Assembly: GCA_937995745.1 (NCBI GenBank)
Contig: CALKIU010000009.1
Location: 1 to 36,297, forward strand
Source of the DNA: an uncultured Bacillaceae bacterium
GTDB taxonomy: Bacteria; Bacillota; Bacilli; Bacillales; Cytobacillaceae
Length of the DNA: 36,297 nt
Direction of reading: 5' to 3'
The notes under the pieces were generated by a model. The model was not told the DNA's origin. It saw only the letters and a program-made list of their open reading frames with translations, and ran no database searches. Positions within the stretch are counted from its first letter, which is position 1. Each line of letters opens with the position of its first letter. Below, piece after piece: positions 23,424-31,738 of the stretch. The position numbers and the translations under genes were made by a program.

Positions 23424-25184
23424 ATGAAAATTGTGTGCACGACTTTAAATGCCAAATATATTCACACAAATCTTGCCATCCGTTATTTAAAGGCTTACGC
23501 AAGACCCCAATTTGACATTGACATCGTTGAGTACACCATTAAAGACCCCGTTTTAAACATTGTCACCGACTTAATAAAAAGAAATCCGGATGTGGTCGGT
23601 TTCAGCTGCTATATTTGGAATATTGAAGACTCAATCAAAATCATTAAACTGATAAAAAAGATTAATCCTTCCGTCCAAACCGTTTTCGGCGGACCGGAAG
23701 TGAGCTATGATGCCCCGGACTGGCTGGAAAGAATACCAGAACTTGATTTCATCATCAGCGGCGAAGGGGAAAAAGCTTTTAAAGACTTGCTTTACGCCTT
23801 CAATGGGGAAAAAAGCCTGCGTGAGGTAGGCGGCCTGGCATACAGGGAAAACGGAGAAATCCGTTTCAACCCGCAAACGGAAAAATTGGATTTAAGCGCC
23901 ATGCCGTCTCCGTTCCGTTTTGAAGAAGACCTCCCCCATTTGCCAAAACGGATCACCTATATTGAGACCAGCCGGGGTTGTCCTTTTACATGCCAGTTTT
24001 GTCTTTCTTCGATAGAATCAGGCGTCCGTTATTTTGATATGGACAAAATTAAAGATGATTTAAGATATCTTATGAAAAACGGCGCTAAAACGATTAAATT
24101 TATGGACCGGACGTTTAATATCAACAGAAAGTATGCCATGGACATATTCCGGTTTCTTATTGAGGAACACACCCCCGGCACCGTCTTTCAATTTGAAATT
24201 ACCGCCGATATCATGAAACCGGACATTATCGAGTTTCTCAACAAGGAAGCGCCCCCGGGACTGTTCCGCTTCGAAATCGGCGTCCAATCGACCAACGAGC
24301 ATACCAATCAGTTGATAAAAAGAAGACAGGATTTCGGGAAACTCTCCCGTATCGTCAAAATGATTAAAGAAGGCGGAAAAATCGTCCAACATCTAGATTT
24401 AATAGCCGGCCTGCCGAAAGAAGATTACAATTCTTTCCGAAAAACTTTTAATGATGTTTTTGCTCTCAAACCCGAAGAACTTCAGCTCGGCTTTTTGAAA
24501 ATGCTCCGGGGAACCGGTTTAAGGAGAGACGCGGGCAAATACGGATACGTATATATGGACCATCCGCCCTATGAAATATTGAGTAACGATGTTTTGTCGT
24601 TTCACGATATCATAAAAATAAAACAAGCGGAAGACATTTTGGAAAAATATTGGAATAAACATCGGATGGATCACACCATTGAGTTTTTGACAACACATAT
24701 TTTCACATCTGCCTTTGATTTCTTCCAAGAATTCGGAGCCCATTGGGAAGACAGCGGCTGGCCGAAAATCGGCTATCAGCCGGAAGATTTGTTTGAACGG
24801 CTTTACAGTTTTTTAAAAACGAAGAAAATCGCCGATTTGGATGTCGTCCTTGCTTTGATGCAAATGGACTTTTTGAAAAAAGCCAAATACAAACCGCGCA
24901 AAGTTTGGTGGGAAACAAACGTGTCCAAGAAAGAAAAGTCGGCTTTTTACCGGAAACTTTTAGACAATCCTTTGCTTCTCGGCGAAAAATTTGCGGGATT
25001 GGAACTGACGGAAAGAGACCTTTATAAATACACGATAACCGAGAAAATTCCCTTCAATCTGGAAAAGTATTTATCGACAGGCACAGTGGAAAGGGAGCCG
25101 AGTTTTATGGTCGTACATTTTCATCCCGCGGAAGAAAGGGCCATGTTTTTTTCCTGCACGGTGGAAGAATACAATAATATATAA
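23424..25184 (+). CDS. B12-binding-domain radical SAM protein
   Basis: A 586-residue protein. Residues 1-150 form a cobalamin-binding-like Rossmann domain (VVGFSCYIWN, VFGGPEVSY, GEGEKAFKDLL) but lack the DxHxxG cobalamin-ligand motif. Residues 175-400 are a radical SAM domain with the C186-xxx-C190-xx-C193 cluster in SRGCPFTCQFC, then FRFEIGVQSTNEHTN and LIAGLPKED. A roughly 190-residue C-terminal domain follows (DUF4080-like as I recall). Relatives are found in many Firmicutes and may act in methylation or rearrangement chemistry; the substrate is unknown. ATG at 23424 has GGAAGG 9 nt upstream. The gene is monocistronic, with a terminator at 25191-25227. Confidence 0.88.
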   Translation: MKIVCTTLNAKYIHTNLAIRYLKAYARPQFDIDIVEYTIKDPVLNIVTDLIKRNPDVVGFSCYIWNIEDSIKIIKLIKKINPSVQTVFGGPEVSYDAPDWLERIPELDFIISGEGEKAFKDLLYAFNGEKSLREVGGLAYRENGEIRFNPQTEKLDLSAMPSPFRFEEDLPHLPKRITYIETSRGCPFTCQFCLSSIESGVRYFDMDKIKDDLRYLMKNGAKTIKFMDRTFNINRKYAMDIFRFLIEEHTPGTVFQFEITADIMKPDIIEFLNKEAPPGLFRFEIGVQSTNEHTNQLIKRRQDFGKLSRIVKMIKEGGKIVQHLDLIAGLPKEDYNSFRKTFNDVFALKPEELQLGFLKMLRGTGLRRDAGKYGYVYMDHPPYEILSNDVLSFHDIIKIKQAEDILEKYWNKHRMDHTIEFLTTHIFTSAFDFFQEFGAHWEDSGWPKIGYQPEDLFERLYSFLKTKKIADLDVVLALMQMDFLKKAKYKPRKVWWETNVSKKEKSAFYRKLLDNPLLLGEKFAGLELTERDLYKYTITEKIPFNLEKYLSTGTVEREPSFMVVHFHPAEERAMFFSCTVEEYNNI

Positions 25185-25190
25185 AAACAA

Positions 25191-25227
25191 GGGAACAGCC
25201 GCTACGTGCGGAGTTCCCCGTTTTTTT
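25191..25227 (+). terminator. Terminator of the radical SAM gene
   Basis: GGGAAC-AG-CCGC (from 25191) pairs with GCGG-AG-TTCCC around TACGT and is followed by CG and seven T residues (25221-25227). Confidence 0.88.
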
Positions 25228-25359
25228 CCGTTTTTTTCTTGCCATTTTTGCACTGAGCAATGGGGATTTCATACAATTTTGCCGAGTTCACATCACCGAA
25301 TTCATGGCCGAATTCAACATTTACCGGCCGGTCACATTTCCGGTTTTTGCCCATATCTC

Positions 25360-25521
25360 TCAGTTTTTCCCCTTTCTTCCCCGTTGCGAGTTGCGGTTAA
25401 ATCCTTTCATGACGTTTTCCCCGCTGCCGAATTCCGGAGAAAACTCTGTTTCCTGCAAATTTTTCACGGGAGTTTTGCTGTGTTTTTCCACCGCATGGAA
25501 CCGGGCTTTTCTTTTCACCAT
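25360..25521 (-). CDS. Small basic protein, probably a spore protein (SASP-like)
   Basis: A 53-residue frame beginning MVKRKARFHAVEKHSKTPVK and ending NSQRGRKGKN. It is short enough to be missed by ORF callers. ATG at 25521 has AAAGGAG 7 nt upstream. A sigma-G-like promoter lies 35 nt further upstream (25556-25584). The start MVKRKA recalls SspO, and ETEFSPEFGSGENV recalls the TEFASET repeats of gamma-type SASPs, but neither match is conclusive. It lies next to ktrD and close to the alpha/beta SASP gene. The predicted role is a forespore small basic protein; the family assignment is an inference. Confidence 0.6.
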   Translation of the reverse strand: MVKRKARFHAVEKHSKTPVKNLQETEFSPEFGSGENVMKGFNRNSQRGRKGKN

Positions 25522-25555
25522 CAAATCGCTCCTTTGTTTCTGTGACGTACAACTT

Positions 25556-25584
25556 TAGTATGCCTTTTTTGGCGGTTTTTATTT
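25556..25584 (-). promoter_or_regulatory. Sigma-G-like promoter for the small spore-protein gene
   Basis: On the minus strand: AAATA (25584-25580, four of five bases of GNATR), a 17-bp spacer and CATACTA (25562-25556), a full match to CATNNTA. The layout equals that before the SASP gene at 27221. Confidence 0.5.
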
Positions 25585-25636
25585 TCTTTGCAAAAAGCCA
25601 TTCCAATATCCGGGCTCAAGGAAAAACCGCGCAATC

Positions 25637-26989
25637 TCAGCCGACAATGACGTGTTCTTTTGGATAATGATAGTTCATTTGTTCACCTTTGCCGCCAATC
25701 ATAAATAAGAATGATGAAAGCCCAATACGGCCGGTGAACATTAACAACATGATCACGATTTTACCAGCAGGGGAAAGTTCCGGGGTGATTCCCATCGTTA
25801 AGCCCGTTGTCCCAAATGCGGAACAAATCTCAAAAATAATGGCCAATAAAGACTGATCTTCCGTAACGGACAGAATCAGAACCGAAACCAGCACAAGAAC
25901 CATGGCCGTAAACGTGATGGCAAACGATTTAACCAGATCCCGTTCATGAATTTCCCTTTTGAACACTTGGACGGTTTTATGTCCTTTTATAAAGTGGTAT
26001 AAAAATAAAATATTCAGGGCAAACGTTGTGGTTCGGATCCCCCCTCCGGCAGAACTCGGGGATGCGCCGATAAACATCAAGATACTGATGACAATAAGGG
26101 TTGACCGGGAAAATTCGCTTATGTCAATCGTCGACAACCCGGCGCTGCGGGAAGAAACCGATTGAAACAAGGCATAAAAGAATGATTGCAGCGGAGAAGA
26201 ACCGGCAAAACTGTTCCGCCATTCCAACAAAAGAATCGCCAAAGCGCCAAAGACTAAAAGAAGAAAAAAGGTAACTGTCGTTAATTTTGTAAATAAAGAA
26301 AACCGGAAGTGCTTCCCTTCCCTTGCCGAGTGAAAAAACTTTTTTGTTTCGATTAAAACCGGAAAGCCAATCGCGCCCAGTATAATCAATATCATATGTA
26401 TGAACTGCACAAAATAGTCGTTCGCAAAAAGCTGCAAGGAATTTTTCGTCAGTGTGAATCCGCCGTTTGTCACCGCGCTGACGGAAGCAAACAATCCGTG
26501 CAAAAACGCCTCTTGAAAAGTGGAAAAATGTTTTAGAAAACAAAAGCCCAAAATAATCGCGCCGAGCAATTCAATGATCAAAAAAATCTTAATAATATCT
26601 TTGATTAACGTAACCAGGCCGGACAGATTGATTTGATTATGATCTACCATGATCAACTGTCTCTTTTTCAGGCCGATTTTCCTGCGAAACAAGAGCCAAA
26701 AAAACGTTCCCACACTCATGATGCCAATCCCGCCGATTTGCAGGATGATGATGAGCACGAGTATCCCGAAAAGACTGAATGTTTGCGAAACATCAACAAC
26801 CGTCAACCCGGTCACGCTCACGGCGCTGACAGAAGTAAAAAGAATGTCCAAAAAAGACAAACGGACCCCGGGCTGATACACAGGCGGCAAGCTCAACAAA
26901 AACACAGAGACTATTACCGCAATAAAATAATATCCGACAATGGCCCGCCATGGAGTCAAATTTCTTAATCTGGATTTCAGTACATTCAT
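25637..26989 (-). CDS. ktrD: Potassium uptake protein KtrD (Ktr channel subunit)
   Basis: A 450-residue membrane protein of the Trk/Ktr/HKT superfamily with four M1-P-M2 repeats. The four filter loops each keep the critical glycine: VSVTGLTVVD, SAVTNGGFTL, SSRSAGLSTID and SAFGTTGLTMG. The C-terminal HYPKEHVIVG is also typical of KtrB/D. It needs a cytosolic RCK partner (KtrC in B. subtilis), which is not in this window. The length equals B. subtilis KtrD, which favours D over B. ATG at 26989 is chosen with GAAAGGAAC 9 nt upstream; the frame extends 15 codons further without a site. Confidence 0.9.
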   Translation of the reverse strand: MNVLKSRLRNLTPWRAIVGYYFIAVIVSVFLLSLPPVYQPGVRLSFLDILFTSVSAVSVTGLTVVDVSQTFSLFGILVLIIILQIGGIGIMSVGTFFWLLFRRKIGLKKRQLIMVDHNQINLSGLVTLIKDIIKIFLIIELLGAIILGFCFLKHFSTFQEAFLHGLFASVSAVTNGGFTLTKNSLQLFANDYFVQFIHMILIILGAIGFPVLIETKKFFHSAREGKHFRFSLFTKLTTVTFFLLLVFGALAILLLEWRNSFAGSSPLQSFFYALFQSVSSRSAGLSTIDISEFSRSTLIVISILMFIGASPSSAGGGIRTTTFALNILFLYHFIKGHKTVQVFKREIHERDLVKSFAITFTAMVLVLVSVLILSVTEDQSLLAIIFEICSAFGTTGLTMGITPELSPAGKIVIMLLMFTGRIGLSSFLFMIGGKGEQMNYHYPKEHVIVG

Positions 26990-27064
26990 GGCAAAATTGT
27001 TCCTTTCATGTTTATGGCATGCGGATTCGTCCAAATCGCCGGTAATCAGTCTTTATTATACTTC

Positions 27065-27092
27065 ATTATACTTCATGTTGCCGGTTTGGAAA
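27065..27092 (-). promoter_or_regulatory. Candidate promoter of ktrD
   Basis: On the minus strand TTTCCA (27092-27087), a 16-bp spacer and TATAAT (27070-27065). A second TATAAT lies ten bases downstream (27060-27055), because AAGTATAAT is repeated in tandem. No riboswitch was recognised in the short leader. Confidence 0.45.
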
Positions 27093-27142
27093 CCACATTT
27101 TTCCGGGATAATGCTATTTTCTTTTCTCCAATATATTTCCAT

Positions 27143-27171
27143 TCATGAAGCAGCCTTTTCTCAGCATAATA
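27143..27171 (+). promoter_or_regulatory. Sigma-G promoter of the SASP gene
   Basis: TCATG (27143-27147), a 17-bp spacer and CATAATA (27165-27171). This fits the forespore sigma-G pattern GNATR / CATNNTA, and the gene downstream is a known sigma-G target type. Confidence 0.7.
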
Positions 27172-27220
27172 CATCGTAAAAGGGTTTCCTTTCCCGACAA
27201 TTTAATCAGGAGGGATTTTA

Positions 27221-27421
27221 GTGGCAAACAGCAGCAATAAATTGCTCGTTCCCGGCATCGAGCAGTATATGGATCAAATCAAATACGAAGTCGCCCGGGA
27301 ATTCGGCGTGCAGCTCGGTTCAGATACAGTTTCGAGAGCAAACGGTTCTGTTGGCGGCGAAATCACTAAACGTCTCGTAAAGCAGGCGCAGGCCGAACTG
27401 TCGAGGCGCTACGGACAATAA
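27221..27421 (+). CDS. sspD: Small acid-soluble spore protein, alpha/beta type
   Basis: A 66-residue protein with the two family signatures: KYEVAREFGVQLGSDTVSRANGSVGGEITKRL spans the GPR protease site region and the DNA-binding helix-turn-helix, and KRLVKQAQ lies in the second helix. It coats spore DNA and protects it from UV and heat. The GTG start at 27221 follows AGGAGG at 8 nt. The letter D is suggested by position next to ktrD, as I recall in B. subtilis, and is less sure than the family. Confidence 0.93.
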   Translation: MANSSNKLLVPGIEQYMDQIKYEVAREFGVQLGSDTVSRANGSVGGEITKRLVKQAQAELSRRYGQ

Positions 27422-27429
27422 GCGGTTCT

Positions 27430-27472
27430 CCTGCCGGAAGCACGTATCCAGTTCATGTCCGGCAGGGGGATT
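27430..27472 (+). terminator. Terminator of the SASP gene
   Basis: CCTGCCGGA (27430-27438) pairs with TCCGGCAGG (27458-27466) with a long loop, followed by GGGATTTCTT. The U tract is modest. Confidence 0.7.
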
Positions 27473-27692
27473 TCTTGAGAATACAACAGTATTCACCGTG
27501 TTTCTCATCGGATTTTTTTCAATTATTGTTTAACAAAAAACCGTTTTTTCCCCGAAAATTGTCCGCTCCCCTTCCATCCTGCCGGCCGGCATGAATAAAA
27601 CCGCCTCCCTCCTTTCCGGCCATATACATACATTTTACTTCCAAAAAGGATATACTTTGTTATAATAAAAACGACAAAAGAATATTGGCCGA

Positions 27693-27785
27693 ACATGTGG
27701 GGGAACCGGTGTTGCCGGTTGAGAAAGTATCCGTAAGATACTGACCCTTTGAACCTGATCTGGTTAATACCAGCGGAGGGAACAT
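27693..27785 (+). promoter_or_regulatory. TPP riboswitch (thi-box)
   Basis: The conserved thi-box pieces occur in order: GGGGGAACC, TTGAGAAAG, GACCCTTTGAACCTGATCTG, GTTAATACCAGCGGAGGGAA. CTGAGA is replaced by TTGAGA. The aptamer ends 200 nt before the first importer gene. A TATAAT at 27661-27666 is a likely -10. The downstream terminator at 27812-27838 is the expression platform, so TPP should shut the operon off. Confidence 0.97.
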
Positions 27786-27811
27786 ATTCGCTTTTTTATC
27801 GTTTCCATTCG

Positions 27812-27838
27812 CACCAGGTTCATGATCTGGTGTTTTTT
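27812..27838 (+). terminator. Riboswitch-controlled terminator
   Basis: CACCAG (27812-27817) pairs with CTGGTG (27827-27832), followed by six T residues and GTTTT. CAGGTTC at its 5' side can instead pair with GAACCTG inside the aptamer (27751-27757), which would form an antiterminator when TPP is absent. Confidence 0.88.
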
Positions 27839-27984
27839 GTTTTATTTGAATAATGCCTTGGGCGGCAAACGAAAATATATTCCAAAACCATTAACTGGTG
27901 AAAAAGCTGAGTATGTGTTCCCGGTCTGGTACATTGGTCAAGTTCAATATTGGTCAATCCAGAAATTCGGGAGGTATTTTGCAG

Positions 27985-28983
27985 ATGAAAAAAATTTTGA
28001 CATCTTTGTTCATTTTACTCTCTCTCCTGTTAGTCAGCGGTTGCACAGCGGATACAGGCGACAAAAACGGCGCAAAAGAAGGAAAATTGGAAAAAGTAAC
28101 GATTGTTCTTGATTGGACGCCAAATACGAACCATACCGGCCTCTATGTGGCCCAACAAAAAGGCTACTTTGCCGAAGAAGGTCTCCAAGTGGACATCATC
28201 ATGCCCGGTGAAGGAGGAGCTGAGACGATTGTGGCGGCCGGAAAAGCCGATTTCGGCATCAGCGCCCAAGAAGCGGTCACATTGGCAAGATCGGAAAATG
28301 CGCCGATTGTTTCTGTGGCAGCCATTATCCAACATAACACATCCGGTTTTGCTTCCCCGGCGGAAAAGAACATCACCAGTCCGAAAGACTTTGAAGGCAA
28401 AATTTACGGCGGTTGGGGATCGCCCATTGAAAAGTCGGTGATAGAGACATTAATGAAACAAGACAACGCAGATGTTAATAAAGTTTCCTTCCTCAATATA
28501 GGCAGTTCCGATTTTTTCACGGCCGTGGAAAGAGACATTGATTTCGCTTGGATCTATTACGGCTGGACAGGTATTGAAGCGGAATTGCGCGGAAAAAAAC
28601 TGAACATGATTTACTTGACCGATTTCTCGGAAAAACTTGATTTTTACACCCCCGTTCTCATTACGAATGAGGAAATGATTGACAAAAAACCGGACATTGT
28701 CCGAGCATTTGTTGCAGCGGTGGCAAAAGGGTATCAATTTGCCATCAATCATCCTGAAGAAGCGGCGGATATTTTATTGGAAGCCGTGCCGGATTTGGAT
28801 GAAGAACTTGTGCGCCGCAGCCAAAAGTGGCTCGCCGGAAAATACCAGGATGATGCCGCATATTGGGGAGAACAGAAGCTTGAAGTATGGGAAAACTATG
28901 CTTCTTGGATGAGGGAAAACGGCCATCTCGACAAAGAATTCGCAGCTGAAAAAGCATTTACGAATGAATTCCTGCCAAAATAA
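27985..28983 (+). CDS. thiY: Thiamine-precursor ABC transporter, substrate-binding lipoprotein (ThiY-like)
   Basis: A 332-residue NMT1/THI5-like binding protein. The signal peptide ends in a lipobox, LVSGC (C20), so it is a membrane-anchored lipoprotein facing outside. The domain reads VTIVLDWTPNTNHTGLYVAQQKGYFAEEGL..., the standard opening of ThiY/NMT1 proteins, with FGISAQEAV and IDFAWIYYGWTGIE further on. Binding of a pyrimidine precursor such as formylaminopyrimidine is inferred from the family and the TPP riboswitch. ATG at 27985 has GGGAGG 10 nt upstream; an in-frame start 29 codons earlier lies in the leader. It is first in a four-gene operon. Confidence 0.92.
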   Translation: MKKILTSLFILLSLLLVSGCTADTGDKNGAKEGKLEKVTIVLDWTPNTNHTGLYVAQQKGYFAEEGLQVDIIMPGEGGAETIVAAGKADFGISAQEAVTLARSENAPIVSVAAIIQHNTSGFASPAEKNITSPKDFEGKIYGGWGSPIEKSVIETLMKQDNADVNKVSFLNIGSSDFFTAVERDIDFAWIYYGWTGIEAELRGKKLNMIYLTDFSEKLDFYTPVLITNEEMIDKKPDIVRAFVAAVAKGYQFAINHPEEAADILLEAVPDLDEELVRRSQKWLAGKYQDDAAYWGEQKLEVWENYASWMRENGHLDKEFAAEKAFTNEFLPK

Positions 28984-28998
28984 AGGAGATGTATAAAA

Positions 28999-29292
28999 GT
29001 GACAAACTCTTTAGTCAGCGTTCAAATTATTCCCAAGACGAAAAACGGCGAAGATGTTATTCCTTATGTGGATGAAGCCATTTCCGTCATCGAAAAATCG
29101 GGAGTCAAATTTGAAGTCCATCCCTTGGAAACAACAATGGAAGGAGATTTGGAAAAACTTCTCCAGGTTATTGTGGAAATGAATAAACGGATGATTGAAA
29201 TGGGGAGCAAAAATGTCATCTCTCAAATAAAAATATTGTATCAGCCGGACGGAATCACCATGGAACGGCTGACGGAAAAATACAGGACATGA
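28999..29292 (+). CDS. Thiamine/pyrimidine-binding small protein (MTH1187/YkoF family)
   Basis: A 97-residue protein of the DUF77 / MTH1187 fold, the same superfamily as each half of YkoF, which binds hydroxymethylpyrimidine/thiamine. It starts VSVQIIPKTKNGEDVIPYVDEAISVIEKSGVKFEVHPLETTMEGDLEKLL, a diagnostic run. GTG at 28999 has AAAGGAG upstream. The stop overlaps the permease start by 4 nt (ATGA). Its role is probably cytosolic binding or regulation of the imported precursor. Confidence 0.88.
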   Translation: MTNSLVSVQIIPKTKNGEDVIPYVDEAISVIEKSGVKFEVHPLETTMEGDLEKLLQVIVEMNKRMIEMGSKNVISQIKILYQPDGITMERLTEKYRT

Positions 29293-30056
29293 AAAAAATG
29301 CTTGCAAGAGGGTGGAGGCCGGCGGCGGCTCTCTTCCTTTTATTTCTGTTCTGGGAGCTTGCCGTCAAATTTTTTGAAACGCCGGCATGGCTCCTTCCCT
29401 CCCCTTCACAAATTTTCGCGACAGGAATCAGTGAATGGACGAAATTTTATCCGCACCTCTTAGCAACGGTTAAACTGGCGGCGGCAGGATTTTTTATCGG
29501 AGCCGGAACGGGACTGTTAACGGCCATGCTCCTTCACCTTTTGCCGTTTATTAAAGAAAGCATTTATCCATTGCTGATTCTATCGCAAAACATACCGATT
29601 ATTGTTCTTGCTCCCCTCTTAATTATCTGGTTCGGATTTGGAATGTTGCCGAAAATCATCGTCATTACGCTTGTCTGCTTTTTCCCGGTTACGATTGCCG
29701 CTTTGGACGGATTCAGGCAAGCAACGCCCGAATTAAGACAATATATGTATATGGCCGGGGCCACAAAGGGCCAGCTGTTTTGGAAATTGGAATTTCCCTA
29801 TTCGCTGCCGGCAGTTTTTTCAGGCTTGAAAATTTCCGCCACATACAGCGTCATGGGCGCGGTCATTTCCGAATGGCTCGGTGCACAAGCAGGGATAGGC
29901 GTCTATATGACACTTGCTTCGTCATCTTTCCGCACCGACCGCGTGTTTGTGGCCATTTTTTTCATCATGATTCTCAGTTTACTATTCTTCTTCCTTATTA
30001 AACTGGCAGAACGATTTATTATTCATTGGCAGTACAGAGAGGACGTTCACCAATGA
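29289..30056 (+). CDS. thiX: Thiamine-precursor ABC transporter permease (ThiX-like)
   Basis: A 255-residue inner-membrane permease with about six helices and the binding-protein-dependent loop EAA-type segment (EYMYMAGATKGQLFWKLEFPYSLPAVFSGLKIS, about 155-185 including flanks). It starts at ATG 29289, overlapping the previous stop by ATGA. It ends overlapping thiZ, again by ATGA. Context gives the substrate. Confidence 0.92.
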   Translation: MKKMLARGWRPAAALFLLFLFWELAVKFFETPAWLLPSPSQIFATGISEWTKFYPHLLATVKLAAAGFFIGAGTGLLTAMLLHLLPFIKESIYPLLILSQNIPIIVLAPLLIIWFGFGMLPKIIVITLVCFFPVTIAALDGFRQATPELRQYMYMAGATKGQLFWKLEFPYSLPAVFSGLKISATYSVMGAVISEWLGAQAGIGVYMTLASSSFRTDRVFVAIFFIMILSLLFFFLIKLAERFIIHWQYREDVHQ

Positions 30057-30790
30057 CTTTGTTGACGGTTACGAATCTTTCCAAACAACTTGGCGGCGTT
30101 AAGATTCTGGAAAATATTAATGTTCGTGTAAAAAAAGGCGAATTTTTAACGATCCTCGGCCCTTCCGGCAGCGGAAAAAGCACATTTTTCCAATTGATTG
30201 GCGGCTTAATGCTGCCTGATTCCGGCTCCATTTACTTGGGAAACGAAAAAATCAACGGCAAAAGGGGATACATCAGTTACATGCCGCAAACCCCGTCGCT
30301 TCTGCCTTGGCGGACGGTCATGGGCAATGTGCTTCTCGGCCAGGAATTGAAGGGGAAAAAGGACAAGCAATTGGCGGCGGAAATGCTGGAACGGGCGGGT
30401 CTCGGGGCCTATAAAGACGCCTATCCGCACGAATTGTCAGGAGGCATGAAACAAAGGGCGGCTTTTATCCGCGCTCTGCTGAGCCCCCAATCGGTGATCT
30501 GCCTCGATGAGCCTTTTTCGGCACTTGATGAATTTACGAGACTTCACATGCAGAAATGGCTTCTCTCCATCTGGGAAGAATATAAAAAGACGATTATTTT
30601 TGTCACTCATAACATTGAAGAAGCGCTGTTTCTGTCTGACCGGATCATCGTTTTTTCCGAAAGGCCAGCCACCGTGAAAGCGGAATTCAAACTGCCTTTT
30701 CCCCGGCCGCGGAAAGAAAACATATTGTTCGACGAACAATTTCTCGCCATCAAACAGAAGATTTTCCGGGAAATAAGCGGCGGCAGATAA
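30053..30790 (+). CDS. thiZ: Thiamine-precursor ABC transporter ATPase (ThiZ-like)
   Basis: A 245-residue ABC ATPase with Walker A GPSGSGKST (36-44), Q-loop YMPQTPSLLPW, signature LSGGMKQR, Walker B VICLDEPFSALDE and H-loop FVTHNIEEA. ATG at 30053 is chosen from the 4-nt ATGA overlap with thiX. The nine extra codons upstream are inside thiX. Last gene of the operon; a terminator follows. Confidence 0.94.
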   Translation: MTLLTVTNLSKQLGGVKILENINVRVKKGEFLTILGPSGSGKSTFFQLIGGLMLPDSGSIYLGNEKINGKRGYISYMPQTPSLLPWRTVMGNVLLGQELKGKKDKQLAAEMLERAGLGAYKDAYPHELSGGMKQRAAFIRALLSPQSVICLDEPFSALDEFTRLHMQKWLLSIWEEYKKTIIFVTHNIEEALFLSDRIIVFSERPATVKAEFKLPFPRPRKENILFDEQFLAIKQKIFREISGGR

Positions 30791-30792
30791 TT

Positions 30793-30816
30793 AAGCAGGG
30801 GATTCCCCTGCTTTTT
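30793..30816 (+). terminator. Terminator of the thiamine-transport operon
   Basis: AAGCAGGGG (30793-30801), a 3-nt loop and CCCCTGCTT (30805-30813) followed by T residues. It may also serve tgl from the other side. Confidence 0.9.
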
Positions 30817-30835
30817 CTGTTCAGTACACTCTCTT

Positions 30836-31594
30836 TCACATGCTACGGACTCCCGGCGCAGCCGGGGAAAAATGTCCCGCAAATCCCATGTAAAAGCGGA
30901 AATCCAGTCTGCTGTGCTGAGGAAGCATATATGCGGACCGTTTTGCCCCGGGTTTTCTCAATTGATTCAATGCTTCAATCATTTCTTTTTTCGCGACAAT
31001 GCCGATATCGTGGCCGTAATACATGTCATTCCCCATATAAACGGCATTTTCACCTATCCACACGGGGTTTTGAAAATCAGGGTTGTGAAAATAGACAACA
31101 TCGCCGGGAATATAATCCCTTCCGCTTTTCGTAATGATCTTTAAATTCTCATCATAATTCCAGTTCCAAACAAGCAAATTCTGAAACAAACGATTAAAAT
31201 GACGCGGTCCTATGGACAGGAGGACGGCATAATAAAAGACGACAACCATGGCCGTTGAACACTCAAATGCATATTCCCGTCCGTTTGTGAAAATATCCGA
31301 AACCGCTTCGTCCGGCATGGCCCCAGGCTTCAAAACATAACCCCGCGGCGTCTTGTTCCAAAAACGGGAATGAAAACGGGATTGACTGAAGACGTTAAAT
31401 TCAATTCCCGCTTTGGAAAGCCGCTCCGCCGCCTGAATGATGTTTTCCCTGAGAAAGATGTCAAAGGCAAGTTCCCGAAACGAATGATAATAGTAATATG
31501 CATCATTGTCGCGCAAAGAAGCAAAAATTTCTTTTCCTTTTTCCGTAAGACCGGGCGGTTCTTGCCGCAAGGGAACTCCCCTGATAAAAATCAT
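30836..31594 (-). CDS. tgl: Protein-glutamine gamma-glutamyltransferase (spore coat transglutaminase)
   Basis: A 252-residue enzyme that cross-links coat proteins through Gln-Lys bonds on the spore surface. The catalytic cysteine is C112 in YAFECSTAMVVVFYYA, equal to C116 of B. subtilis Tgl. NPVWIGENAVYMG and YGHDIGIVAKKEMI match the remaining active-site segments, and SAYMLPQHSRLDF the C-terminus. ATG at 31594 has GGAGTG 9 nt upstream and gives the usual N-terminus (MIFIRG); GTG at 31627 is open but lacks a site. A weak sigma-K-like promoter lies at 31625-31651. Confidence 0.93.
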   Translation of the reverse strand: MIFIRGVPLRQEPPGLTEKGKEIFASLRDNDAYYYYHSFRELAFDIFLRENIIQAAERLSKAGIEFNVFSQSRFHSRFWNKTPRGYVLKPGAMPDEAVSDIFTNGREYAFECSTAMVVVFYYAVLLSIGPRHFNRLFQNLLVWNWNYDENLKIITKSGRDYIPGDVVYFHNPDFQNPVWIGENAVYMGNDMYYGHDIGIVAKKEMIEALNQLRKPGAKRSAYMLPQHSRLDFRFYMGFAGHFSPAAPGVRSM

Positions 31595-31624
31595 AACGTC
31601 ATGCACTCCAAACGGTTTTACTAT

Positions 31625-31651
31625 CACTTTATGCCGGGAGCGGCAAAAGGT
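31625..31651 (-). promoter_or_regulatory. Possible sigma-K-like promoter of tgl
   Basis: On the minus strand AC (31651-31650), a 16-bp spacer and CATAAAGTG (31633-31625), one base from CATANNNTA. The gene is of the late mother-cell type, which makes sigma-K plausible. The match is weak. Confidence 0.3.
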
Positions 31652-31738
31652 TTATAAATCAAAAATTTGGCCACTACAGTCCTTCTTGTCCAATATTGCG
31701 CATAAAATAGCAATGCAGGACAGGACGGGAGGTAAATC

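Noticed and set aside
27055..27070. Two TATAAT boxes ten bases apart before ktrD as a possible repeat array
   Set aside because: Only two copies of a 10-base unit; best explained as one promoter with a duplicated -10, not a repeat family.
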